A stretch of 64,000 bases of DNA from Hydra vulgaris (taxonomy: Eukaryota > Cnidaria > Hydrozoa > Anthoathecata > Hydridae), in contig NC_088921.1 in assembly GCF_038396675.1 (NCBI RefSeq), positions 29,226,001-29,290,000 on the forward strand. The letters run 5' to 3'. Below, piece after piece: positions 42,345-54,608 of the stretch; positions within the stretch are counted from its first letter, which is position 1, and each line of letters opens with the position of its first letter. The notes beneath the pieces were generated by a model. It worked only from the letters and a program-made list of their open reading frames with translations, had not been told where the DNA came from and made no database searches. The position numbers and the translations under genes were made by a program.

Positions 42345-45300
42345 CATGGTGATTCAAGCATAGAATTTTATTGTGAGCATGCGCATTAAATTAGCTTTTT
42401 AAAAAAATGGCGAAGCAGATTTCCGTAAAAACTAAAAGTTTCCTTTTTAAATACGTAATTAGTCTTCGCAATCAAAAAAAGAAAAAAGGTTTTTAAATTA
42501 TATAATTGATAAGCTCTTCATTAAATTAAAAAAAAAAACTTAAGTCGTAAAGAAAGAAAATTTTTTGTTTGAAATAATTAGGTTTTTAGGTAAAATAAAG
42601 TACAGCATCACCTCAATTTTTTTTGGATAAAAAGCAAAATATATTCTTACTCTAGATATTGTAAGGAAAAATTGTAAGTTATTCATTTTTACCTGTCATT
42701 TTTTAAAATCGAGATAGGGTAGAGGGGGGCATATCGGAACAGTAGATAACAGTACAATTATGCCTGAAGTCTTGTATCTTAGCTAAACATCTTTTTTTTT
42801 TAAGATTTTTTTGATAAAATATTTTAAATTATTGTACTTTATTATTGTGAAAAAAAAAAAAACTTTAACAATACCAAAATACATTAAAAGTATTAAAACG
42901 CATCAATAAGTTTGCGAAAAATAAAATTTGCGTATTTTCTTAAGCGATACAATGACAAAAGATTTATCTTGAGCTATTGCTAATTGGCTTTATTTATAAA
43001 AAGTTTATATTATTCAGAGAGTATTTTTTATCCTCTTTTTGAATCTGGTTTTAAAAAAATATCTGGAATTAAACTTTTTGAATAGTATTAATTTCAGTAA
43101 AATGACTTTTGTGGTGCGTTTCGGGACAACAAGTTATATAATTGACTATTACTACCATTTCGTGATGCTGTTTACAGTTTGATGATTTTATTATTAATCA
43201 AAAGTATAATTTATAAAGTATTATTTTCCTTATTTAGAAAAGCAATATTAGTAATAAATCTAAAGAAATTCTTATTTTTATAACTTAACCTGATTATTAA
43301 TAGTGTTTAATGTAAACCGAGATGGTTAGAAATTATATAACAAAGATCAATCATCCAAAGTGGGATGAAATGCAATTTTAGCTGTGAGTAAAAAGGAACT
43401 TAGAACTAGAAATTTTTGCTATACATAGACATATTGCTAATAAATAAGCCAGCTCATCAAAAATATTGCCAAACAGTTTCAGGATATTTATTGTGTGATT
43501 CATGCGATTCATAATAATTTTTGTTTAATTTTGAATATAGTAGTAGTTACCAATTTAATAATATATAGGTTAGAGCAGAACGAAGGTATTTTATAATAAA
43601 ACACAATTTTTTTTTTCAACATTTAGCTTTAGCAACATTTTAAGCTTAGTTAGTAGCAGTTCAAAATTTGAAATACGAAACAAAACAAAAAAATAGCAAT
43701 CTAAATTCTAGCAATGATCATCTGCGTCATATAAAAATTAAATTTTGATTTCGAATTAAAAGGCCGTACTCTTAATAAGTTATAAAAATATATATTTAGC
43801 TTTTAAGTTAGAATGACATTTTAATTCAATATTAATAAGTCATATTAACTTTTAAATTTTAATTGCTTAAGGGTTAAAATCAAAAAGGTCTTAATATAAA
43901 AGTTAGAGAAGAAAAGATTTTGTTTATCATTTATATTCTTAAAAATTAATAATAAATCTAATTTCAAAATTCTTGTACAAAATTACTTCATAAAAAATTT
44001 TTATAAATTTATTATTATTTTTTTACATTAAGCTATATCTTTTGCTTTAGGATGATTTTTTATAAAATGTTCTTTAATAATGCTTTCATGCTGACTACAA
44101 CCAATATGGCAGAATAATCTATTAAAATTGGTGAACTTAGTGTGATAACTTTCAACATAAACATCTATTCCTAATCTCTATTTTTGCTGTAAACACCTGT
44201 ATCTAATCTCCATTATTCATTAAACTGATATACATGATTTTCAAGTAAATGCATTTTTGGTGTTACAGAAGCATCTAGTCATGTGAATCTATTAAAATTC
44301 GATAAGTTGTTTGATTGCTAAATCTAAAAATTGACAAGATTTTCCATTATACAATACACGATGACAAAATAATTCTCAATAACATCAAATTATAAAAACA
44401 AGTAGTTTACTGATGCACAGAGCACTGCAAAACTACAAAAGTAAAATCGAAAAAGTTAGTTAAATATTTACCAAGTTTCTGAATATCATTATCTTAGAAA
44501 TAGTATGAACTATTTATATTATTATGAAACTTACAATGATATGAAAAAACTTTTTAAATTTCTGGCTCACTTTGATAGAAAGTAAGTTAACACCAAAACA
44601 CTTTGATAGAAAGTAAGTAAACACCAGTATCTATAAATTCAAAGTCTATAACTAGCTTAGGAATCAAATTGAATAATTCAAGCAATAATTGATGCTATAA
44701 TAAAAGATTAAAAAACATCAAAATAAGTCAAATCAACTCATAAATCCAGGCATTATAAAAATTGGGCTTCAAATATAATATTATATAAAATAATTTTTTT
44801 TTTCTTATATTTGATTAAACATTTTGTTGTATATATATACACACACATATATATACATATAACATAATTCATAACTTGAAAAAACAAAAAACTTTATCCT
44901 CCTTATTAAACTTTGTCAACCTATTTTGTACAAAATTTAAAAGTAAGTTTTATGTATCAATTTTAATTACAAAAACTTCATCCTTTTTATTAAACTTTAT
45001 CATCCTATTTTGTACAAAATTTAAAAGCAATTTCTATGTATTAATTTTAATTACGAGTAAATTTAATGAATAATATTTTTATTTCAATACAATACCTTCT
45101 TTTATTTTTCCAATTCATAATAAAGTATTCTTGGTTTATATACTTTCTAAACATTTTCTGCACTTTTTGGCTCACACAAAACTTGTATTCTAACTGTATC
45201 TTGCAGAAGAGCAATTTTTTCAAGATAATCTGTGATAAAGCTATTCAAAAAACATGATTGGACATGCTTGAAAATGCATTTGTCAAATTCTGCTTCACCA

Positions 45301-46139
45301 ATAGCTTTACTTTTTAATGCAAATTCTCAAACAAGTTTTATATCAATTAAACGACATTTATCTTCTAACATAATAAAAAATTTCAAGTAGATTTGCATTC
45401 AATTATGAGACATTTTACTCAATTATTTGGAGCTTTGAAAACGTTGTTATTTTTGATGTTCCTAAGAGTAGTAAAACACTTCATACACATTTTCTCTAGA
45501 TAAATACACTGAGAATCTTTGATATATTTATTTCATATATTTATATATTTGATCAATTAAACTGTCTTTTCCTAAAAGATTTCCATATATTCTACATGCT
45601 CTTGATAACTTTAGTTGGTGATTAATCGCCGTAATTTACGGATCTATTTTTGTGAAAACTACCCTATTCAAAACCATTATATTTTTCTATAAAAAAATGA
45701 CAGGTAATAAAGATTACTATTTTTGAAAAGATAAAAAGGAGGAGTATTATTAACAACTTATCAAAATCTTCCAAAGTTTTAGTTCTTCTACAATATAAAT
45801 TAATGCTAATTTATATTGTAGAAATTTGCTAATAACAAAGTTAAATTGTTAAATTTGCTAATAACAAAGCTTTGTAGATCACAGTAAAGCGAACTTACTA
45901 CTTCAAAATCTATTAAATTTTATACTTAATCAAGTTCATTTATGATCTGTTTTGCTTCATTTCACAAGAACTAGTTTACCAACAACAAAAAACACAAGCT
46001 AACTGGAAAACGAAAGTTTGGTAAATGAAAGACGGTTTGTTAAATGAAACACGGTTAATCAAAATAATGATATTTATGTTTGCATATAACGCACGCACAA
46101 AACAAAAGTTCATGTTTTAATAAGTATCGAATCACCGCG
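42345..46139 (-). mobile_element. 3.8 kb DNA transposon inserted into the LINE, AATT target duplication
   Basis: The LINE reading frame ends at ...TACCACCAATT (42344) and resumes at AATTAGACATC (46140). Removing 42345-46139 and one AATT restores S-Y-H-Q-L-D-I-K-L-I-K-K-V, the expected LINE sequence. The termini are inverted: CATGGTGATTC (42345-42355) and CGCGGTGATTC read inward from 46139. Inside, minus-strand coding traces are visible: near 44200-44290 a TPKMHLLENHVYQFNE segment, then DYSAILVVVSMKALLKN-like residues, and near 45100-45330 FALKSKAIGEAEFDKCIFKH with DYLEKIALLQDTVRIQVL. These suggest a decayed transposase of unassigned family. The interior is otherwise AT-rich. A ~125 bp direct duplication lies at 44880-45060 (CTTTGTCAACCTATTTTGTA / CTTTATCATCCTATTTTGTA). 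Confidence 0.8.
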
Positions 46140-46665
46140 AATTAGACATCAAACTAATTAAAAAGGTCCACCCAGGACGAGCTACGAAGATGGTTCCTGA
46201 ACTAAAGAACATGACATACCAAGAGAGACTTACAAAAATTGGTTTAACAATATTAGAAGAAAGGCGTAATAGAGGTGATGCAATTTAATATTTTAAAGTG
46301 ATAAATAATTTCAACATTATCAAACAATATTACCCAAACACAATTGCAAGCTCAATTGTTTACTCGCTGGTGGAGTAAGGTAACCACTTACTCCACCAGC
46401 GAGTGGCGTTAGGAGTTACCCTCATCGTATTTCTAAGCAAGTAATAAAGAACCCTTCTTAAAGAAAAAAAGTTTTTTCAATTAGAATTGCGCCTATCTGG
46501 AATTAGCTACCGATAAAAGTCGTCAACGCCTCGTCAGTTAACTGCTTCAAGAACCTTTATGACAAGCACTAAAAAGTGCAACGGTTGCCATAACCAAGCA
46601 AACTGGTTTTATAGAACCTACTTTTAGAGGAGCTTAAACTTTATTATTATTATTATTATGTACAT
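46140..46665 (+). pseudogene. LINE 3' end (continuation of the split copy)
   Basis: It continues the LINE as LDIKLIKKVHPGRATKMVPE, LKNMTYQERLTKIGLTILEE, RRNRGDAIQ, the standard C-terminal RT block, and later W-like and FKNLYDKH-like traces around 46490-46565. It ends in a TTATTATTATTATTA tail (about 46639-46657), the usual short 3' repeat of CR1-like elements. A perfect 18 bp hairpin lies within it at 46362-46404. Stops near 46287 and later make it non-coding. Confidence 0.8.
46362..46404. repeat. Perfect 18 bp hairpin
   Basis: ACTCGCTGGTGGAGTAAG, a 7 nt loop (GTAACCA), then the exact reverse complement CTTACTCCACCAGCGAGT. Confidence 0.95.
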
Positions 46666-46929
46666 ATATGTATATATATATATATATATTAGGGTTAGAC
46701 TTTTATGCAACCTCGTTTCCCTCTATCATAATTTGATAAGCTTTCATTTAAGATTAAATAAAATATTACATTCAAGACAATTTGATAAAAAAACCTCACG
46801 CACAAAATGATTTTAAGAATTTTATTTATTAGCTTTTTGGCCAAATTTTTGAAGTCACTGTAAGCATGTAAGCAGATACAAAATTGAACACAAGCTGTAG
46901 AGTTACATGCATACAACATTATATAGGTT

Positions 46930-48483
46930 CATCAAACGCACAAGGAAGTCAAATATTCACGATAATGTCATTAGAGAGGATAAATCTTAGTGGGAGGTTG
47001 TCCTTGTTGCGGCAGGAGTCGTGCAATTCTTGCATAACTTTGATGGTACGCTCGCAGCACTGGTTGCTTCGGGGAATGTTGATTGGAGAGTCATCTGTTT
47101 TCTAGTGGGTTTTCAAGCAATTGAGAGCTTTGGGGTAGTCATTCAACGCGGAAAAATTGACTGCTAAACCAATGGTCAGCCCATAAGTAAGAAATGAATG
47201 AACAGATTTTGCGCAACCTGATCCGGGTTTCTGGCATCAGAATAAATGCAAAAAGGGCTAGAATGGAACGAGAGTTCCAGCGTGCATTGCTGATGTTTGG
47301 GATCTGTTTAAAATTTACATTCCTCTCAGTTAAGTGACGGAAGACACGAGTGAGGTGGTAAAGAAACTTCATGTCATCTCCCCAGCCACCTGTTTCCTTA
47401 ATCTCAGTTTTATCGTTGCTGCTTTCACTTTATCTCAATTGCTCATCAAATCCTGTACAAAGAAATACTCGATGTTTGGTGATTTAGTCGACCCAAGGAG
47501 CTCATTGTCCATGACAACGCGAAGAACGCGGTCTAGCACATGGTGCTGGCAACTGATGAACTTGGGTTTGAGGTGACTTTTCTCTTCGAACATTTGCTGC
47601 AGCCGAACCATAACGCTTGTCTTCTAGCCGGCATTTACGTTTGTTGTGTCGGTAACAATCATCACAACTGATCCCCACAGGTTGAACTCCTCTAACACAT
47701 CCTGGAGTCCTTCTGCAATTGTTTGAGCTTTCCCATCTTTCAATTTTAGCGCAGTCAACTTAATTTTTTTAGATTCATTCTTGAGGACCACGGCCTGATA
47801 TTCAAAGCCTTCAATGTGTTTGCCGTCAAAGTGTATTCTCCACTTCTCCAGATGAAGCGTGCTCAACAAGTGTTTCTTCACCTGATCAGCTCTCGTGTAG
47901 ATATTCTTGTGGATTGCTGATTGACATGGGGTTAGGATTTCAATGCCCTTACCAGAAAGCTGGCGACACACTACTGCTGCTCCGTGGGACGACAGCTTTG
48001 AGCATGTAACAAGACGTCTTGCAATGCCTGTTGGGTTATGCTTCCTTTTGCTCATTGATGCTGCATTGTCATCCTACCAAGGACTGTCTGTACTGTTCTC
48101 GGATGAGTCCGTGCTACTTTCGGAACAATCAGGTAGCGCTAAGCTGGTAAGTGTGGACACAGTCGCTTCCATTGCCTTCTTTCGCTTGGATAGGTGGATG
48201 GTATTGGCACAAGCAAACTTGCCAGTCGAATAACCAACGTGATCTTTGCTCTCAATTCGCAGTTTGTAGAGGTTCTCGTCCTCTTTGCACAACCATTTGC
48301 CTTTCATCTTGGTTATGTCAAACAGTTCATTCAATGAATCAAAGTTTTATTTTTTACTGCAGCGTTCGTAGTCTTTCAGAAGTTTTGCTAGTTTTATACA
48401 AATGGCTTGATCAGATTCATTCTGTTCTTTGTCTGGTTTCCTTGTTCTTCTCCGTGTTAGAAGAACCTTTCTTGTACGACATG
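46930..48483 (-). pseudogene. hAT-like transposase, second decayed copy
   Basis: Minus-strand pieces in order: a start MSYKKGSSNTEKNKETRQ (ATG at 48483-48481) ending in a stop; MNELFDITKMKGKWLCKEDE (48334-48074); KKHLLSTLHLEKWRIHFDGK, EYQAVVLKNESKKIKLTALK and MIVTDTTNVNAG (48055-47624); KFISCQHHVLDRVLR after a frameshift; SPNIEYFFVQDLM; NISNARWNSRSILALFAFIL (47372-47139); and DDSPINIPRSNQCCERTIKV near 47060. These match, block by block, the copy at 25301-27094 (FDGKKI, SDTTAVNTG, CQHHILDLVL, SPNI, ARWNSR, SNIVAERAVK). Frameshifts and stops show it is inactive. Termini were not found. Confidence 0.75.
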
Positions 48484-48489
48484 CTGTCT

Positions 48490-49030
48490 TCTTCTCAGTA
48501 ACTGAAATAGGAAAAGTCTTGACGTCAATATTAATTAATTAACAAATTAAAGAAACTGTTATTAAGTTTTCAATTGAACTGTAATTGTTAATATATTTTA
48601 TTTCAAAAGAAGCAAATAACGATTACAGAAAATGAAAAAGACAGACACTAATAAAATATTATATGCTCAATTATAATTTGCGAAAGAGTTAAATGTAACT
48701 TACCAAATAATACAAAGATCTCTTTATACTTAGATTATAGAGAATGCGCAATAATTAAAATAAAGCAATAATAATGTTGACACCAAACTAAGATAATTAA
48801 AACTCAATTACCCGCTTTAAACACCTCGCTTATATAACAGTTTATAGCAGACTGCAAAACAGCTGAAGAAAATTTTAGAACTCTACAGTTGCTTCTTGAA
48901 CAATTGCATCACGGTGACATCACTGTCCAGGCTGACGACGAACAGCGTTATACAATGTTCTGGAAAATTTTATACATTTCTCTGCTAAATAAATTGTTGC
49001 ACTAGTCGGTTTCATGACTTATGTTATGTG
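48490..49030. other. Intergenic DNA, no gene seen
   Basis: AT-rich spacer between the hAT-like copy and the long microsatellite. Confidence 0.4.
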
Positions 49031-49032
49031 CA

Positions 49033-49297
<265 letters not shown>

Positions 49298-49373
49298 CGA
49301 CAGCCTGACCACGGCTTTTTAGATATTTGATATGGTTTCAAAGATACGCAAAAAAATGTTCAACTGGACAATG

Positions 49374-52164
49374 CACAGTGAATCGACTCATACAATCTAG
49401 CTGGACAAAAGTCAATTCAAGGAATCAATTAGTAAATATTCCCATTGTATTACTGAATACTTCCTAGAGAAAATTTCAAAATGTTAATTAGTGCACGCGT
49501 TTTTAAGTGTTAAATCATTAGCGCTCAAGTGTCACTTAGAGATAAACATTTTCGTAAAAAAAATAGCTACAATTTGGCTGTGCAACAATAACATATAACT
49601 AATTTATTGTGAATAATAATTAACTTTGCTGTGATAGATTTTATATTAGAGGGTATGTACTTTGTATTTTATTGAAAACTTATTTAAAATAATTGGCATA
49701 AATGATATTCTGTAGATTTAAAAAAACTATGTTAAACTTGCAATTTCTTTTTCGTTTTTTAATTTTCAATGCGTGTAACTAATTTTATCCATATATATCC
49801 TGGAAGGCGAAGGCGTCTAAATATAAAAATTTGGCTGCTCGCGTCTGCCCGTTTCATTTTTATTTAAATTTTTTCAGACAGAGTGTATTCTATTACAAAG
49901 TTGGAGTTATTTGAAGAATTCATTCAAAGGAACGAAATTCTATTTTGTGTAAATTTATTTTGAAAGACTATACTACAGAAGATGTTGATTCGAAAAAATA
50001 TACAGTTAAAAATGGCAAGCATATCCGTTAAATTTACGCAAAAGTGGAATGCAGCCAATAGAAATATGGATCATTTTAAAATAAAAATAAAAGTTGCTTA
50101 GAGGGCAATAGTTTAGAATTTAAAATAAATTTTCATCGGTCCTGTGCTTCCACAACATCTGAAGGAAGTCGGACTAAAGGTTGGTCAAAGAAAAACTTTA
50201 GACTCATCTCTAAAAACCAAAAGACGTAGAGTTAAATACTTATTGCAATCGCGGAGTGCCAACAGAATTAATAACAGCTACTGAAATAGTACATTGTTTG
50301 TCGGGTCAAAGAAACATAGCTACTTCTATAAGAAAAAGTACAGTAACCTTAGATCTACTGATGTTATTTGTGGTAGCAGGGAGTTGAGTAGCGATGAGGC
50401 ATTTTATTGTTATGTAGATTCCAAGTGTACTAGTCACTCTTATAAACAAACAAGAAAGTGGTCAATTAAAGCAGGGCATAAAGTGTTTCCGTCTTAGTAT
50501 AATTTATGTATATCCAAAAGGTTGTGTTACTCTCCAGAAGAATTTATTTCTATCTCAGAAACACGAGCTGAAATTAAACTTCAAGCTATATTGAATAAAA
50601 CAACTGAACGTTTAATTGAAACACTAAGTCAATTTGCCAAAAATACATTCTCTAATTTGTCGCTTATATTAATAAGCAAATGGGGATGTGACGGATGTTC
50701 TGGCCACAGTACCAATAAACAAAGATTTGAGAACTCCAATGCTAATGGTGAGTTTCTGCTTGTGTTTGCGTTTGTCCCGTTGAGATAAGGTGATGACTCT
50801 AATACTATTATTTGGAAAAATTCTTGTTCATCGTCAACACTTTATTGCCGACCAATTAAATTCATATTTTCAAAAGAAACACTGGAATTTACTGTAATCG
50901 AAACTGATAAAGTTTTAAAAGAAATATCTGAGCTTCTTCCAACACTATGTACTGTTGGTGAATTTAAATTTATTGTGAAAAACAAATTTAAATTCACCGT
51001 CTGTCATTGTAAGTAACAATCTGTTACTTATTACAATGACAGACGGAAAAGTATATAATGCTATAACCGATACGCGCTCTATACAAAAATATTATATTTG
51101 TGGTGCTACTCCAGAAATGATGTATGGTGAATTAAAAGGTATGGTTGATAAAAAATAAAATTATAATTTCGGTTTGTCTACCTTGCATGCTTGGATACGT
51201 ACTTTTGAATACTTGCTACACATTAGCTACCGTCTAGACATTAAAAAGTGGCAGCTAGAGGCAATGAAGATAAATATCGATCAGAGAACGTTCGGAAGAG
51301 ATTGGACAAAAGTTAAGAAAACAAATGGGACTTATTGTGGATAGACCGAAAGCTCATTATGGCAATACAAATGATAGCAACACAGCTTGCAGGTTTTTTT
51401 TAAATCCAGAAAAGAGCAGAGAGATTACAGGATTAAACGTCGAATTAATTAAAAAATTTAGTATTTTATTAAGAACTCTATCTTCTCGCCATGACTAATA
51501 GTGTCTAACTTGAAAAAATTTGTTCTGAGACAAGGACTTTATATTTATATTTATATTCGTGGTATTACATGCCCGTTACAGTGCATAAAATTTTAATGCA
51601 TAGCACGGAAGTTATAAAGTTGTGTATTTTTCCGATTAACCAGCTCTCAGAAGAATCTCAAGAGGGACGAAATGAAGATTGAAAAAGATTCTGAGAACAT
51701 CATGCTAGGATAAAGTCACGAATACAAATATGGATTTGCTGAATATGCTCTTAATAACATCTGATTCTGTTATCAATTCACTTAGAGAACTGCCAGCAAA
51801 AAGAAGCAAAAAATTGCCAGTAGAAGTTTTGAATTTGATTGTTCCAGCTCCAAGAATAGAAAATTGTAACTTGTCCAATGAATCAAATGATGAGTCATCT
51901 GAAGATTCAAGTGATGAGTGTTTGTTGGATATAAACGACTTCATTTTTATATTGCTATAGTGGTTGTTGTAATGAGGGGGAATTGGGGGTTGTAGGCGAG
52001 GGTTTTTCCCCCTATCCTCCCGAAAAAAAACTTTCAAGTTCTTAAAATCACGGTAATTATTTAATAAAACAACAAAATGTTATTTATTTCAACCTTTCAT
52101 GACTAGAACAATGGAATTCGTGAACAAAATACTTCTGTCCAGCAAGATTGTATGATTCACTGTG
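49374..52164 (+). mobile_element. RAG1/Transib-like DNA transposon with CACAGTG termini and 5 bp target duplication
   Basis: Both ends begin CACAGTG. Left: CACAGTGAAT, CGACT, then CATACAATCTAGCTGGACAA; right, read inward from 52164: CACAGTGAAT then CATACAATCTTGCTGGACAG. The 5 bp CGACT is extra in the left copy. The flanks are a perfect direct duplication, CAATG, at 49369-49373 and 52165-52169. In established knowledge Transib elements and RAG1-RAG2 both cut at CAC-starting ends (RSS heptamer CACAGTG) and give 5 bp duplications. The left end also has ACAAAAGTC 24 bp after the heptamer, 7 of 9 bases like the RSS nonamer ACAAAAACC. The 2791 bp element encloses a decayed RAG1-core-like gene. Confidence 0.85.
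50012..51960 (+). pseudogene. RAG1-core/Transib-like transposase, decayed
   Basis: Plus-strand traces begin MASISVKFTQKWNAANRNMD (ATG 50012). After stops and a frameshift come LKTKRRRVKYLLQSRSAN and SYKQTRKWSIKAGHKVFPS, then (50522-50788) AEIKLQAILNKTTERLIETL, SKWGCDGCSGHSTNKQRF and FLLVFAFVPLR. Further on: STLYCRPIKFIFSKETLEFT, YYICGATPEMM, FGLSTLHAWIRTFEYLLHIS, YRLDIKKWQ, MGLIVDR, REITGLNVELIKKFSILLRT and QLSEESQEGRNED, ending in a Ser/Glu/Asp-rich tail (51730-51960). This order parallels the RAG1 core: Cys-Asp-Gly with the first catalytic Asp; CCKPLCLM-like block; YIC; the LHCDIG region; and the Glu-Gly-Asn region. The position matching Asp708 of RAG1 is Trp here. Multiple stops, frameshifts and an inverted duplication at 50995-51050 make it inactive. 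Confidence 0.7.
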
Positions 52165-52169
52165 CAATG

Positions 52170-52998
52170 GAAAGACAATAACAAAGTTAAAATTCATTAA
52201 AAAATGAAAAAAAAGTCTTAACGCAAATCAACAAAAAATCTACTAAAAAAAAAGCTCAAAATATTGTTAACTGTACAATAAATTATAACTAATTACATTG
52301 ATGACTACGTTTGGAATTATTAACTTCTTAACTTCGGTCTTTCATAATGTTTTTATAAAATTAAGCGACTCTTTAATTTAAATAAATTAACAATTTATTT
52401 TTAATGATCGTTTAATAAGGTAACAAATTTTGTTCTATTAATCAACGAAAGTTGCATAATTTCTTCAACACGTTTCTAATAATACAAACCCTACTTGAAA
52501 TATTTAATAAATGAAAAAGTCAATCTTTTTCAAAACCATTTTAAGCTTTGTTTTGTTAACAAAGTTTTTGAAAATATATTTAAATAATTCTTAGTAACAT
52601 GATAAACTAAAGGCAAAAACAATTGAAAATATGCAATGAAAATATTAAAATGTTCTTTGGCTATTTCTTTTAATGTTAGAAATAAATCAGCAATAACCAG
52701 ACCCTTGAATCAGCTGTTTGTATTGAAACTGCGGGCTAAGTATGCAATTAATAAATTTATATATTGCTTAAGTCTATATTATATAAAGTATATTATGAAT
52801 TAACAGGCTTCTGCAGGATTATGGACGTAAAATTTATTTATTATTTTACGCCCTTGAATAAAATTATTAAATATATAATATATTTAATAAGTATATTTTA
52901 TTCTTGTTAAATATATAATTTTTTAAAAATAAAATTTCTGGGTGGAAAAGTTATTTCTTAAAACTAGAAACATTTAAGGTAGATTAGATTAGGGTATT
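52170..52998. other. AT-rich intergenic DNA
   Basis: Nothing recognisable. Confidence 0.4.
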
Positions 52999-53019
52999 AT
53001 GAGCACCCCTAGTGGGCAC

Positions 53020-53095
53020 GCGTCGTCCGTTAAACGTCTGACGGACTTCCAGACGTCCGTAAGACGTCCGACGGACTTCCCCCAGAAAATTTTCA
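53020..53095. repeat. GACGTCCG-rich tandem/palindromic block
   Basis: Two near-copies of GTCCGT(TA/A)A(A/G)ACGTC(T/C)GACGGACTTCC stand next to each other; internally GTCCG and CGGAC form short inverted repeats. It is a GC island in AT-rich DNA. The surrounding open frame (52999-53244) has no recognisable domain. Confidence 0.75.
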
Positions 53096-53244
53096 AGAAT
53101 AATTATGTTGGATCCAAAATCTTTGCGAATAAACAATTTTTAGGGACCACTATTCATGATCCACTTAGATATTTGGGCACCCAAAAAAGTAGTGAATGTA
53201 CTATTTTACCCAGACCATATGATAATATGAGCACTTTAAATTAG

Positions 53245-54608
53245 CTCAAAAAAACAACATTAATTAAGTAAAGAAATACCAACCTGACTATTAGATTTTG
53301 GAATATAACTAATTTATGGAATATAACGATTCGTTATTAACAAAGTTTATCATTAAAAGATCAAATTTTAGGCAACTTTTAATTGAAACAATACAACTTT
53401 GTTTTACGCAAAAAATAAATAAATAATTTAATTCGTAACTTTTTAAATTTATTAATTCAAACTTTTAAAGGACAATAATTACGCGAGATACCAGCTTTAG
53501 AAAAAATGTTGGTAGACTATTTGGACCAAGACTTTTGTCATTTTTAAGAGTATAACTTATGAGATTTGTTTATTATTTATTAGTCTTATTTTCAGTCATG
53601 GGACAAATGAAAAAAAGAATAAATATTAGGTATTTTAAGAAAGTTCCCAAAAAATAGATTTAGAAGGAATAATTTTTTGAAGTTGTTAGTCCTGAATAGC
53701 CGCAAAATAATTATCAAATATATTCTATGATCTGAATGGCTAAAAGACTTGGTATTTGTAGAAGGTTTGATATTTATGATTTCTTTAAATTCTTTCCAAG
53801 TATTTATATTATTGAAAAAAAAAAGTTATTAAAAAAGATATATAGTGTATAAAACGACCTTTTATGCACTATAATGTCTTAATAAATTGCTAATTTTATT
53901 TCTGTTATTGCGTTACTTAACAAAAATATAATAATCTTTTTTTCTAACATAACACCTTTCTAAAAATCAATTTACATGAGCCTTTCTAAAATTCAATTTA
54001 CACGAACCTTCAAGTAGAACATGTACGGACGAGCAGTTAGAACTGCTCGATGCTAACTAACAGAATGAAACGTGCTTAGTGTTTTTTTTTTAGGTTTTTG
54101 GAAATTTACAGAAATGGAAAAAGCTGTGACAAATCTTGAAAAAGACCTCTTTATTTAGAGGAAATTAACCGGATTACCGATTAAATAATTAAAACTTTCC
54201 TATTTATAAAAACATAAATTAGAAAATTATAATTAAAATTGTTATTTAGTTAAGTATTCAGCATTAAAGAGCAACTTTCTTTATAAAATTTTTTAAAGAC
54301 TACTTTTTTTCTATAAGAACCATTTTATTTGGCGTATGTCAATCTATAAATAGCATTACGCTTAATCAGTTCAATATAAATTTTAGTATTACTAAGCAAG
54401 AGATCCTGCTGCATATACAACAATTTTATGTTTTAAACTCTCTTAAATGTTTTTCCATCTTAATTTCATCAAAAAATTCAGATGAAGTCCAAGCTTCTTC
54501 AACTGATTTTTGCTAAAAACATTCCAATCTTTTTATATGAAAATCAGTTCATAAAGTAAACAGAAAGTTCTTCTTGAAAAGTGTTATGTCACATCAAATT
54601 GCTAAAAT
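53245..54608. other. AT-rich intergenic DNA
   Basis: Nothing recognisable apart from a short direct repeat (CCTTTCTAAAAATCAATTTACA and variant) at 53955-54008. Confidence 0.4.

Noticed and set aside
47943..48501. Plus-strand open frames
   Set aside because: Antisense shadows of the decayed hAT-like copy.
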